From the NCBI RefSeq assembly GCF_023074055.1, contig NZ_JADPKR010000100.1:124001-188000 (forward strand): a stretch of DNA of 64,000 nucleotides. The letters run 5' to 3'. This stretch comes from Bradyrhizobium sp. 141. Lineage in GTDB: Bacteria > Pseudomonadota > Alphaproteobacteria > Rhizobiales > Xanthobacteraceae. The notes beneath the pieces are model-generated. The model saw nothing but the letters and a program-made list of their open reading frames with translations. It was not told where the DNA came from and made no database searches. The position numbers were made by a program, and so were the translations under genes. Positions within the stretch are counted from its first letter, which is position 1. Each line of letters opens with the position of its first letter. Of the stretch, positions 26,140 to 34,315 are shown one piece after another.

Positions 26140-26751
26140 TCACTCCACCGGGTCGCCGCGACTGATCGCTCCGCGTGCGAGGAATTGCGATGTCTGACGC
26201 ATCTCGCGCGATCCCGGTCGTTCACCCGGGTCGCGCCCCACTTTTTGTTTCAGTTCTGCCAAATCGATGAAGACGTCCGCCTGCCGGCGCAGGTCGTCGG
26301 CGATCATGGGTGGCTGCGTAGAGAGTGTGGAGACGACCGTCACGCGGACACCGCGGCGCTGCAGGGATTCCACCAGCGAACGAAAATCGCCATCGCCCGA
26401 GAACAACACGATCTGATCGACGTGCTCGGCGAGCTCCATCGCCCTTACGGCGAGGTCGACATCCATGCGGCCCTTCACTTTGCGGCGGCCGGTGGTGGCG
26501 TCGACGAACTCTTTGGTGAGCTTGGTGACGACGGTGTATCCATTATAGTCGAGCCAGTCGATCAAGGGACGGATTGACGAGTACTCCTGATCCTCGATGA
26601 TGGTCGTGTAGTAGAAGGCCCGCAACAGCGTACCTCGGCTCTGGAATTCGCCGAGCAGGCGCCTGTAATCGATGTCGAAACCGAGCGCCTTGGAGGTGGC
26701 GTAGAGATTGGAGCCATCGATAAAGAGCGCGATCTTCTCAATCGAAGACAT
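26140..26751 (-). CDS. NYN-domain (LabA/DUF88-like) putative nuclease
   Basis: A 203-residue cytoplasmic protein of the NYN (PIN-like) fold. The acidic residues expected to hold metal are visible in IALFIDGSNLY near the N-terminus, in KGRMDVDLAVRAM, and in LFSGDGDFRSLV. An RNase-like role is inferred from the fold. The C-terminal 40 residues are polar and variable. It is convergent with pcaG and appears monocistronic. Confidence 0.87.
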   Translation of the reverse strand: MSSIEKIALFIDGSNLYATSKALGFDIDYRRLLGEFQSRGTLLRAFYYTTIIEDQEYSSIRPLIDWLDYNGYTVVTKLTKEFVDATTGRRKVKGRMDVDLAVRAMELAEHVDQIVLFSGDGDFRSLVESLQRRGVRVTVVSTLSTQPPMIADDLRRQADVFIDLAELKQKVGRDPGERPGSREMRQTSQFLARGAISRGDPVE

Positions 26752-27095
26752 TATGGAAATCCCCAGTTCCGCACGAAAGTCGGACGGTCCAGCCGAAATG
26801 GCGCGGTGTGTCCGCCGGAAAGCACGGAAGGTGCCGCTTGCTGAAAAAAGCGGCGCAGACGACCGGACAGGGATGGCCGCCTTGCGCCAAGGTTAGGGAG
26901 GTTCCATGCCACCAGCGCCAAGGCGCCGAATGCAGCCACGTTAAGGCGTGCGCACTCCCTGCTCAATTGTACGGAGGTAAAGGGGCTCCATCCAAAGGAT
27001 GGGACCCACTATACGAAGGTAAGTGGTGACGATAGCCCAACGCCGTTGGCGGTGTGGCTTCGACCATAGGCGCCCTTGGTCTTTCGTCCGATGCA
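26752..27095. other. intergenic region between the NYN gene and pobR
   Basis: 344 bp without a supported gene. It must hold the promoter of the NYN gene. A partial stem (CCATCC, AAA, GGATGG) lies at about 26989-27003, about 90 bases beyond the pobR stop, and could be part of a pobR 3' structure, though no T tract follows. Two short tracts ending AGGTAA flank it. No RNA gene is evident. Confidence 0.5.
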
Positions 27096-27959
27096 TCAGC
27101 CTTCGTCGCCATGGAGCTGCGCGCGGAACGCGCGCGGCGATATTCCCGTGGCTGCGGCATAGACCCGGCTGAAATAGGCGGGGTCCTCGAAGCCGAGCGT
27201 GTAGGCGATCGTCGAGACCGGCAAATTGGTGTAGACGAGGTTGCGCCGCGCCTCGCGGATCAGCCGGTTGAGGATGAGGTGCGAGGCGGTGTCACCGGTC
27301 GCCGCCCGTGTGATCCGGTTGAGATGCGTCGGTGTCACCGCCAGCGCCTCGGCATAGTCCGCGACGCTCCAGCGTTCCAGATGATGCTGTTCCAGGAGCG
27401 CCTCGAAGCGGCGGAACAGGCTCGACTCGACCGCGCCGTTGCCGCCGTTCTCGCTCGTGAGCGCGCGTGCCACCAGCCCGATCATGGCGGACGACAACGC
27501 GCGCAGCACATGCGCGCGGCCGAAATCGCGCGCGGCGTGTTCGGCGAAGATCTGCTTCATGATGGTGCGGATCTGCGGTGTGCCGCGCACCACGGCCGAG
27601 CGCGACAGCGCACCGCGCAGGCCCTCGGCGGCGAGCAGCGCCTCATCCAGAATCTCCGCGGCGATGGTCAGCACCCATCCTTGCGTATCGGGCACGAAGC
27701 GGAAGCCGTGGACATGGCCGACGGGCACATTGACGATCTGCATCGGCTTCAAGGGCACCACCCGCCCGTCGAGCGTCGCCTCGCCGCCGCCGCGCTCGAT
27801 CAGCAGCACCTGGTGCAGCCGGGCATGGCGGTGCACGGCCAGGGTCCAGTCGTGCAGCACCGAGCGGGACGCAATGGTCTCACAATGCACGACGTCGGGC
27901 AGATCGCCGGACTCGCCGAACAGATTGTAGACGCGGATCGCCGTGGCTGTGCGTTTCAT
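27096..27959 (-). CDS. pobR: AraC-family regulator of 4-hydroxybenzoate catabolism (PobR type)
   Basis: A 287-residue AraC/XylS regulator. The N-terminal cupin-like domain (HARLHQVLLIERGGGEATLDG) binds the effector. The C-terminal double helix-turn-helix contains WSVADYAEALAVTPTHLNRITRAATG and LPVSTIAYTLGFEDPAYFSRVYAAATG. It lies back to back with pobA across 86 bp, the standard pobR/pobA layout, so it is expected to activate pobA when 4-hydroxybenzoate is present. The ATG at 27959 is preferred; the earlier in-frame ATG lies within the probable promoter. Confidence 0.88.
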   Translation of the reverse strand: MKRTATAIRVYNLFGESGDLPDVVHCETIASRSVLHDWTLAVHRHARLHQVLLIERGGGEATLDGRVVPLKPMQIVNVPVGHVHGFRFVPDTQGWVLTIAAEILDEALLAAEGLRGALSRSAVVRGTPQIRTIMKQIFAEHAARDFGRAHVLRALSSAMIGLVARALTSENGGNGAVESSLFRRFEALLEQHHLERWSVADYAEALAVTPTHLNRITRAATGDTASHLILNRLIREARRNLVYTNLPVSTIAYTLGFEDPAYFSRVYAAATGISPRAFRAQLHGDEG

Positions 27960-28045
27960 GTTCGAATAGTACAAGACAATGGCGAAACCCTCCATCGGTC
28001 TACGGCGTCAAATCTGCAAAAAAATGCCGGCGGGAGGACGCAAAA

Positions 28046-29218
28046 ATGAAAGTTCAGGTCTGTATCATCGGCGGCGGGCCGTCCGGGCTGCTGTTGTCCC
28101 AGCTGCTGCACCTGAAGGGTATCGACACAATCGTGCTGGAGAAATACAGCCGCGACCATGTGCTCGCCCGCATCCGCGCCGGCGTGCTCGAGCATGGCTT
28201 CGCCAAATTGATGCGCGAGGCGCAGTGCGGCGAGCGGATGGACCGCGAGGGCGAAATCCATACCGGTTTCGAGATCGCGCATGACGGCGTGCTCTCCAAG
28301 ATCGACCTGCACAAGCATTCCGGCGGCAATTCGGTGCTGGTCTATGGTCAGACCGAGCTGACGCGCGACCTCTATGAGGCGCGCGATCGTCTCGGCGGAA
28401 AGGTCGTCCACGACGCGCAGGACGTGACGCCGCATGACCTGACGTCGGACCGGCCCTACGTGACCTATCGATCGAACGGCGAGACCATCCGCGTCGATTG
28501 CGACTACGTGGTCGGCGCCGACGGTTTCCACGGCGTCAGCCGCAAATCGATCCCGAAGGACGTGCTGCGCGAATATGAAAAGGTCTATCCGTTCGGCTGG
28601 CTGGGCGTGCTGTCGCGCACGAAACCGGTGTCGCCGGAGCTGATCTATGTGAAGCACGAGCGCGGCTTTGCGCTCTGTTCGCTGCGCTCGCAGGTGCTCA
28701 GCCGCTACTACGTCCAGGTGCCGCTGACCGACAACGTCGAGGATTGGAGCGACGATGCGTTCTGGGCCGAGCTGAAGCGCCGCCTTCCGGACGAGGTCGC
28801 CGGCAACCTGATCACGGGGCCGTCGATCGAGAAGAGCATCGCGCCTCTGCGCAGCTTCGTCGCCGAGCCGATGAGCTATGGCCGGTTGTTCCTCGCCGGC
28901 GATGCCGCTCACATCGTGCCGCCGACAGGCGCGCGCGGGCTGAACAGCGCCGCGTCCGACATCTATTATCTCTATCACGCCTTGCTCGCGCATTATCAGA
29001 GCGGCGATGATTCCGGCCTCGCAGGCTATTCCGCCAAGGCGCTCGCGCGGATATGGAAGGCGCAGCGCTTCTCCTGGTGGATGACGATGCTCCTGCACCG
29101 CTTTCCCGACCGGCTCGCATATGAGGATCGGCTGCAGCAGACGGAGCTGGACTATCTGCTCTCGTCCGAGACGGCGCAGCGCCTGCTCGCGGAGAACTAC
29201 GTGGGACTGCCATTTTAG
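28046..29218 (+). CDS. pobA: 4-hydroxybenzoate 3-monooxygenase
   Basis: A 390-residue flavoprotein that hydroxylates 4-hydroxybenzoate to protocatechuate using NADPH and O2. It shows the class A monooxygenase motifs in order: GxGxxG near the start (IIGGGPSGLLL), the DG motif (VVGADGFHGVSR), and the GD motif (LFLAGDAAHIVPPTGARGLN). The substrate-site arginine and tyrosine regions (YGQTELTRDLYEAR and RYYVQVPL) are present. The length matches the Pseudomonas enzyme. GGGAGGAC lies 6 bases before the ATG. Its product feeds PcaHG encoded 2.5 kb away. Confidence 0.96.
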   Translation: MKVQVCIIGGGPSGLLLSQLLHLKGIDTIVLEKYSRDHVLARIRAGVLEHGFAKLMREAQCGERMDREGEIHTGFEIAHDGVLSKIDLHKHSGGNSVLVYGQTELTRDLYEARDRLGGKVVHDAQDVTPHDLTSDRPYVTYRSNGETIRVDCDYVVGADGFHGVSRKSIPKDVLREYEKVYPFGWLGVLSRTKPVSPELIYVKHERGFALCSLRSQVLSRYYVQVPLTDNVEDWSDDAFWAELKRRLPDEVAGNLITGPSIEKSIAPLRSFVAEPMSYGRLFLAGDAAHIVPPTGARGLNSAASDIYYLYHALLAHYQSGDDSGLAGYSAKALARIWKAQRFSWWMTMLLHRFPDRLAYEDRLQQTELDYLLSSETAQRLLAENYVGLPF

Positions 29219-29231
29219 CGTAAAGTGGCCA

Positions 29232-31382
29232 CTACTTTCCTTCCAGCGTGTGGACGGGTGTCCAATCGGACGGTGGTGGATCTGCAATGAGCGCTCGCGC
29301 GCGTGCGGCGAACCGCGCCGATGCCGGATCAATCTCTGCGACACGCCCGAACGCATCGGACGCCTTCGCAAAATCCCGCGCGCGCCAGCAGGCGAGCCCC
29401 TCCGCATATGCGGCGGCCACCTTGGCTTGGTCGGCGCTCTCCGCGCCCTTGTCCGCCAATGGCTCAAACACCTTGATGGCCTCGCCACGGCCCTGCACCC
29501 TGATCGCGTCGAGCTCGCGCCAGGTGAAACTATCGCCGGCCTGCATCATCGTGGTTTCGGAAGCCATGATCGCGGTGCCGTAATATTTGTTGGCGCCCTC
29601 GAGCCGGGAGGCGACGTTCACGGTGTCGCTCATCACGGTATAATTGAAGCGGCGCCGCGAGCCGATATTGCCGACCACGGCTTCGCCGCTGTTGAGACCG
29701 ATGCGATGCGACAGGCCGTGCCCGGCGAAGGCGGGATTGCCGGCATTGAGCTCCGCAAGCCTCGTATGGCACTTCAACGCGGCGCGAACCGCGTTTCGTG
29801 CGTGTGCGGGATCGTCGGCCGGCGCGCCGAACATGGCGACGATTGAATCGCCGATATATTTGTCGACGTAACCGCCATGACTTTCGATGATGTCGGTCAT
29901 GGCGGACAAATATTCGTTCATCAGCGTCACCAGCTCGCCCGGTGTCATGGTCTCGGCAATGGACGAGAAACCGCTGAGGTCGGAAAAGAACATGGTGACG
30001 TTGCGCATCTCGCCGCCGAGCACCGGCATCTTGCCTGAGGCGACCATGGTCTCGATGACCTCCGGCGCGAGGTAGAAGGCGAAGCTCTTGCGCAGGAAGC
30101 GCTCGTCGCGATCGGCCAGCATGAAGCGGTAGCCGGTCATGATCGCGAGCGCGGCAAGGCCGGCGAGTGCCGGCTCCGTCAGCGGCAGCGCCAAGGCATG
30201 AACGAACGCGCTGACGGCCGCGGCAGCGTAAATGGCAGTGAGAGCGAACCATGCGATCAGCGCTCCGCTCGGCGCGAGCATGCAGGCCGCGCAGGCGATG
30301 ACGAGTGCGAACGCGATCGTGAGAATGGTCCGCGCGGGGAAGCCAAGCTCGGTCACGGCATCGCGCTCGATCAAGTTTCGGACCGCGGTGGCGTGCACGA
30401 ACACGCCGGCGATGTCGCTGCGGGCGCGTTGCGTGGCGCGCTCCGGCGCGGGCAGGGCACATCGTGCCGCCGGCGTGCCGTCATGCCCGCCGGACAGGCG
30501 CATTGATGTGAGCTTGCGATCCTCGAAATTCAGGACCGTGCCGAGCAGAACGACCTTGCCGTCGAAGGCGCGGCGGAAGAAATCGCGGTCGCCCTTCTCG
30601 ACGCAGGCCCGCAGGTCGGCGAAGGAGAAGGTCGGGACGTCGCGTCCCAGCCCTCGAAAGTTGAGCGTCATGGTATTCGGAAGCGCGCTCGGGATTGCAT
30701 AGCCGGACAATTCGGTCGCGCCGGACGGCGCAATCTCGGGCTTTCCGCCAAGCGCACGCGCCGCGAGCTCGACCGCCATTGCGGGCACCGGTTTGCCCTC
30801 GATTGAGAAGCTCAGCGGCATCCGCCGGATCACGTCATCGGCGTCGGTATGCACGTTGAGCGCGCGAATGCTGTTGCGCACCGCGACTTGCTGGGCGCGA
30901 TAGGGGACCTCCGGATGGTCGTTGCTCAGAATATCGCCGAGCACCAGTTTGCCGCCGTCGGAGATCTGCCGCAGCGCGATCAGGTAATCCCGGTCGAAGC
31001 CCTTCATGCGACTGCCGACCGACGTGTCGCCAAAAGGAATCTCCGACTGCTCGATCGAGCTCGGAAAGATGACGTCGAAGCCGATCACCTTGGCGCCGCC
31101 CTCGGTGATGCTCCCGAGCACCCGGCCGATCTCGCGCGTCCAGGTCTGCGTCGGCGATCCCTTGAAGGGCGGCGTGTCGTAGGTCTCGCCGTCGATGGCC
31201 ACGACGACGACCGGCGAATTGGCGGGATCGCGGCGGTCGCCAATGAGCTTGCCGCGCAGTGCCGTGAGGATGTCGAGCGAGAGGCCTTGCAGCGTCTGGA
31301 GCGGCGGAGACGCGAAAATTGCGCCCGCGAGGAGCGCAATCAGGATAGCTGCAACGATGTCCCGTCCCCCGATCCGCCGCAT
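29232..31382 (-). CDS. CHASE2-domain membrane adenylate cyclase (class III)
   Basis: A 716-residue protein. After an N-terminal membrane helix comes an extracytoplasmic CHASE2 domain (about residues 30-330; VVVVAIDGETYDTPPF and VIGFDVIFPSS are typical). Three further helices follow, then a class III cyclase domain at about 460-640. Metal and substrate residues are in VTMFFSDLSGFSSIAETM and YVDKYIGDSIVAMFGAP. The Lys in DKYIGD is the residue usual for ATP, which points to cAMP rather than cGMP. The last about 70 residues contain a helical repeat. The ATG at 31382 gives a start just before the first helix. It lies 19 bp after a FecR-like exported protein gene, so the two form an operon. Confidence 0.87.
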   Translation of the reverse strand: MRRIGGRDIVAAILIALLAGAIFASPPLQTLQGLSLDILTALRGKLIGDRRDPANSPVVVVAIDGETYDTPPFKGSPTQTWTREIGRVLGSITEGGAKVIGFDVIFPSSIEQSEIPFGDTSVGSRMKGFDRDYLIALRQISDGGKLVLGDILSNDHPEVPYRAQQVAVRNSIRALNVHTDADDVIRRMPLSFSIEGKPVPAMAVELAARALGGKPEIAPSGATELSGYAIPSALPNTMTLNFRGLGRDVPTFSFADLRACVEKGDRDFFRRAFDGKVVLLGTVLNFEDRKLTSMRLSGGHDGTPAARCALPAPERATQRARSDIAGVFVHATAVRNLIERDAVTELGFPARTILTIAFALVIACAACMLAPSGALIAWFALTAIYAAAAVSAFVHALALPLTEPALAGLAALAIMTGYRFMLADRDERFLRKSFAFYLAPEVIETMVASGKMPVLGGEMRNVTMFFSDLSGFSSIAETMTPGELVTLMNEYLSAMTDIIESHGGYVDKYIGDSIVAMFGAPADDPAHARNAVRAALKCHTRLAELNAGNPAFAGHGLSHRIGLNSGEAVVGNIGSRRRFNYTVMSDTVNVASRLEGANKYYGTAIMASETTMMQAGDSFTWRELDAIRVQGRGEAIKVFEPLADKGAESADQAKVAAAYAEGLACWRARDFAKASDAFGRVAEIDPASARFAARARALIADPPPSDWTPVHTLEGK

Positions 31383-31401
31383 CGCCTCGTCGCTAGGCTG
31401 C

Positions 31402-32082
31402 CTATTCGAGCCGCAGCAGGCGGCCGATGATCGGAGTCGGTGACGAGGTGGCACTGGCGTCGACCAGGAAGGTGTAACGCTTGGCGCCGAGGCTTGCGAG
31501 ATAGCTGCCGCCGGGGGTCAGCGATTTCCCGGCCTTGGCGAAATCATAAAACTTGCCGCGGATCATGATGTCGTTCTTGAGCGGTACGCTGATCGTGGGT
31601 TCCTTGCCGTCGGTGCGCTCGATCACCAGCGTGCTCCCGCTCTTGGCCTGGACCAGCGGGGCGACACCGTAGATCGTCGGCAGCTTGGACGGAGTGGCCT
31701 TGGCATCGGACCGCATGGTCCGGAACGTGGTCGCGGCACTCTGGTTCGCCTCGCGCTCGGAGAGCTGCGCCGCCTTGGTGTCACAGGGCACCTTGGCGCG
31801 CTGCACGTCGCCGAGCTGCACGGTGCTTTGCTCGGCGCCGACCAACACGACGCCCTCGCTGATCGTCTCGCGCAGGCAGGATTTGAGGTAGCTGAGCGTA
31901 ATGCTCGCTTTGGGCCCGAGCTTGATGATCTTGCCGGGCGCGACATAGTCCATGAATTCGACGCCGTCGACCTTGCCTTGGACATCCTCGACGATCGCGG
32001 CCGGCGTCTCCGCAAAGGCGGGGGCCGCAACACAGAACGCGCCGACAACGACGCCGATCAGGCTTCTCATGGGTATGCTCAT
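31402..32082 (-). CDS. FecR-like exported protein paired with the CHASE2 cyclase
   Basis: A 226-residue protein with a signal peptide (cleavage near AFAE). The domain after it reads like a FecR fold (VQGKVDGVEFMDYVAPGKIIKLGPKASI, shown here in part), with a cysteine in SYLKSCLRE and another in VPCDTKA. FecR-like periplasmic proteins often accompany CHASE2 cyclases, so it may modulate the sensor domain of the downstream cyclase. That pairing is inference from position and general knowledge. Two in-frame starts exist (32082 and 32070); either leaves a complete signal peptide. Confidence 0.7.
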   Translation of the reverse strand: MSIPMRSLIGVVVGAFCVAAPAFAETPAAIVEDVQGKVDGVEFMDYVAPGKIIKLGPKASITLSYLKSCLRETISEGVVLVGAEQSTVQLGDVQRAKVPCDTKAAQLSEREANQSAATTFRTMRSDAKATPSKLPTIYGVAPLVQAKSGSTLVIERTDGKEPTISVPLKNDIMIRGKFYDFAKAGKSLTPGGSYLASLGAKRYTFLVDASATSSPTPIIGRLLRLE

Positions 32083-32238
32083 TCAATTCGACCGATACTT
32101 TGCTGGTCCCCGTCCCGGTGCGACTTTTAGCATCGGAGCGCCCAGGCAAGTGTGACCAGAATCACTCTTTGATGATTGGTGCACTCTAGCAGGAAGTGGT
32201 TCAAACCCGCCATCGGCGACAAAGGGGGTGTCCAGCCG

Positions 32239-33363
32239 TCAGGTGGTCGCGGCAAATTCGGGCGAACGGCCCTTGACCGGACACTTTATGATTGGAGCGA
32301 GAGGAGCCTCGGCTTTGGGGAATGGCGTCGCCTGCCCCCCGGCGGCGATATCGAGGACCTCGTCCCAGCGCGACAAAAAGGCCTCGACGCAGGCCGGATC
32401 GAATTGCCGACCCTTGTTCTCGACCAAATAGTTGCGCGCCATCTCGATCGGCATCGGCTCTTTGTATGGTCGTCGTGTCGTCAGCGCGTCGAAGACGTCA
32501 GCGACCGCGACCACGCGTGCGGCCATTGGAATCTCGTCCGCCTTGAGACCGCTGGGATAGCCCGCGCCGTCCCAGCGCTCATGATGGCCTGCGGCAATTT
32601 GCGCACCGAGCTGGATCAGCTCGCAGCTTGAGTCCGCCAAAATCCTCTCGCCGATCGTGGCATGGGTCCGGATCACCGCCATCTCCTGGTCGGTCAGCTT
32701 GCCGGGCTTGAGTAGGATTTTGTCGGGAATGGCGACCTTGCCGACGTCGTGCAGGGGCGCGGCCAGATAAATGTCGCGGCAGAGCCGGGCCGGCAGGCCG
32801 AGCTGCTCGGCGATGATGCGGCTGTACCGGGCGACCCGCAGCGTGTGCTCGCCGGTGTCGTTGTCGCGATATTCGACCGCAAGCGCGAGCCGCAGAATGA
32901 TCTCCTCCTCGCGTTCGCCGAGCTTTCGTGTTGCTGCTGCGACTTCGCTGGCCAGATGTGCGGCACGATCGTTGAGCTTGCGCACGGCTGCACCAAGCTG
33001 AATCAAATTCCGCAGCCGCACCGTCATCTCGACGCTCTGCGGCTGCTTGGGCAGGAAATCGGTTGCACCGGCCTGCAGCGCTTCCATCTTGACGTCATCG
33101 GTCTGTCGCGAAGTGATCATCGCGATCGGAATGTCGGCGCAGCCGGCAAGCCTGCGGAAGGTGCGGATGAAGCTGATGCCGTCCATATGCGGCATCTCGT
33201 AGTCGACCAGCACGAGATCGAAGGCGCGTTCCCGCGCGCAAGTCAGCGCTTCCACGGGATCAAGGAAGGTGGTGGCCTCGACCAGACCTTCAGCCTCGAT
33301 GTGACGTTTCAGGAAGTTGAGGACAGAGCGACTGTCGTCAACCAGGAGCGCTTGGGTCAGCAT
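32239..33363 (-). CDS. response regulator with HD-GYP phosphodiesterase output (RpfG type)
   Basis: A 374-residue cytoplasmic protein. The N-terminal receiver (about residues 1-125) has the acidic pocket LLVDDSRS and the phosphoacceptor Asp in LVLVDYEMPHMDG. A helical linker follows. The HD-GYP domain (about 165-345) shows HDVGKVAIPDKIL, then HHERWDGAGYPSGL, and ARVVAVADVFDALTTRRPYK, so all hallmark residues are intact and it should degrade c-di-GMP. It faces away from the chemotaxis operon across 263 bp, so shared control is possible. The ATG at 33363 is chosen because the receiver begins there. Confidence 0.92.
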   Translation of the reverse strand: MLTQALLVDDSRSVLNFLKRHIEAEGLVEATTFLDPVEALTCARERAFDLVLVDYEMPHMDGISFIRTFRRLAGCADIPIAMITSRQTDDVKMEALQAGATDFLPKQPQSVEMTVRLRNLIQLGAAVRKLNDRAAHLASEVAAATRKLGEREEEIILRLALAVEYRDNDTGEHTLRVARYSRIIAEQLGLPARLCRDIYLAAPLHDVGKVAIPDKILLKPGKLTDQEMAVIRTHATIGERILADSSCELIQLGAQIAAGHHERWDGAGYPSGLKADEIPMAARVVAVADVFDALTTRRPYKEPMPIEMARNYLVENKGRQFDPACVEAFLSRWDEVLDIAAGGQATPFPKAEAPLAPIIKCPVKGRSPEFAATT

Positions 33364-33626
33364 CGGCGGCCGGGGCTCTCTTCGCTGGCAAAGGCACGAA
33401 CCCAAGCCATAACCCGAGCGAATTTAACGCGAAGCAAATGCGCCATGGGGAGGCGCACATACGGGTGTGCGGCGCAGGTGATCTGAGCTGCTTGTGCATG
33501 CTTGCATACACCTGCGCGAATTCCCGGGGAAATGTGACCCGTAGTTGTACGGATGCTCGCGTTAGGAGTTTACTCATTGGATTCACGTCAAACGAGTATC
33601 GGAATTTAGCAAAGGCGGGGCAAGCG

Positions 33627-33950
33627 ATGGCGCTCAATCCCACGGAGCCGAAGTGGTCGTTGCGGTTGCCCGCCGATTGCAGCATCGCGGCCATTCGCAA
33701 CGTCTATGAGCTCATCCGCGAGGCGTTCGGCCGCCAGGAGCGGCTCGAGATCGACTGTTCGCGCGTCGACAAGGCCGACGTGACGTCGATCCAGCTTCTG
33801 CTGTCGACCGCCAAGACGGGCGAGGCCCAAGGCCGCCCGGTGGTCCTCACCTCCTTCTCACAGTCCCTTCGCAACACCCTTCGTCGTGCCGGCTTCGCCA
33901 GCGAGGCGATGATTGATCAGCATTTCCCGCAAAAGAAAGATGGCACCTAA
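33627..33950 (+). CDS. STAS-domain protein, first gene of the che operon
   Basis: A 107-residue single STAS domain of the MlaB/anti-sigma-factor-antagonist kind. The core reads LEIDCSRVDKADVTSIQLLL, with Thr/Ser at the position where related proteins are phosphorylated. Its stop overlaps the cheY start (TAATG), so it is co-translated with the chemotaxis genes. A small protein occupies a similar place before cheY1 in the Sinorhizobium meliloti che operon; whether the two are related needs an alignment. It may regulate CheA or CheY, but that is inference. GGCGGGGC precedes the ATG. Confidence 0.85.
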   Translation: MALNPTEPKWSLRLPADCSIAAIRNVYELIREAFGRQERLEIDCSRVDKADVTSIQLLLSTAKTGEAQGRPVVLTSFSQSLRNTLRRAGFASEAMIDQHFPQKKDGT

Positions 33951-34315
33951 TGGCCACGATTCTGACCGTCGACGATTCGCCGAGCATTCGGCAGATGATC
34001 AAGGTTGTGCTCGAGCCGGCCGGTCACAACGTGATCGAGGCCGGAGACGGCGCGCAAGGGCTCGCAAAGGCGCAAGCCGGCAAGCTCGACCTCGTGATCA
34101 CCGACCTCAATATGCCCGTCATGAACGGGCTGGAGCTGATCCGGGCGCTGCGCAAGCTGCCGAGCGCGGTCGGTATGCCCATCGTGTTCCTGACGACCGA
34201 ATCCAACGACACGGTGAAGCAGGAAGCCAAGAGCGCCGGCGCCACCGGCTGGATCACCAAACCCTTCAAGCCTGAGCAGTTGCTCGCCGTGGTCGGCAAG
34301 CTGGTGCGCGCATGA
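33950..34315 (+). CDS. cheY: chemotaxis response regulator CheY
   Basis: A 121-residue single receiver domain. The acid pocket is Asp8 and Asp9 (VDDSPSIRQ), the phosphoacceptor is Asp52 (VITDLNMPVMNG), the switch Thr is in VFLTTES, and the conserved Lys is in WITKPF. There is no output domain, as in CheY. The start overlaps the STAS gene stop by one base, and the 3' end overlaps cheA by 4 bases (ATGA). It receives phosphate from the CheA encoded next. Confidence 0.95.
   Translation: MATILTVDDSPSIRQMIKVVLEPAGHNVIEAGDGAQGLAKAQAGKLDLVITDLNMPVMNGLELIRALRKLPSAVGMPIVFLTTESNDTVKQEAKSAGATGWITKPFKPEQLLAVVGKLVRA

Noticed and set aside
27956..29488. 510-codon minus-strand frame over pobA
   Set aside because: Antisense shadow; pobA carries all flavin monooxygenase motifs on the plus strand.
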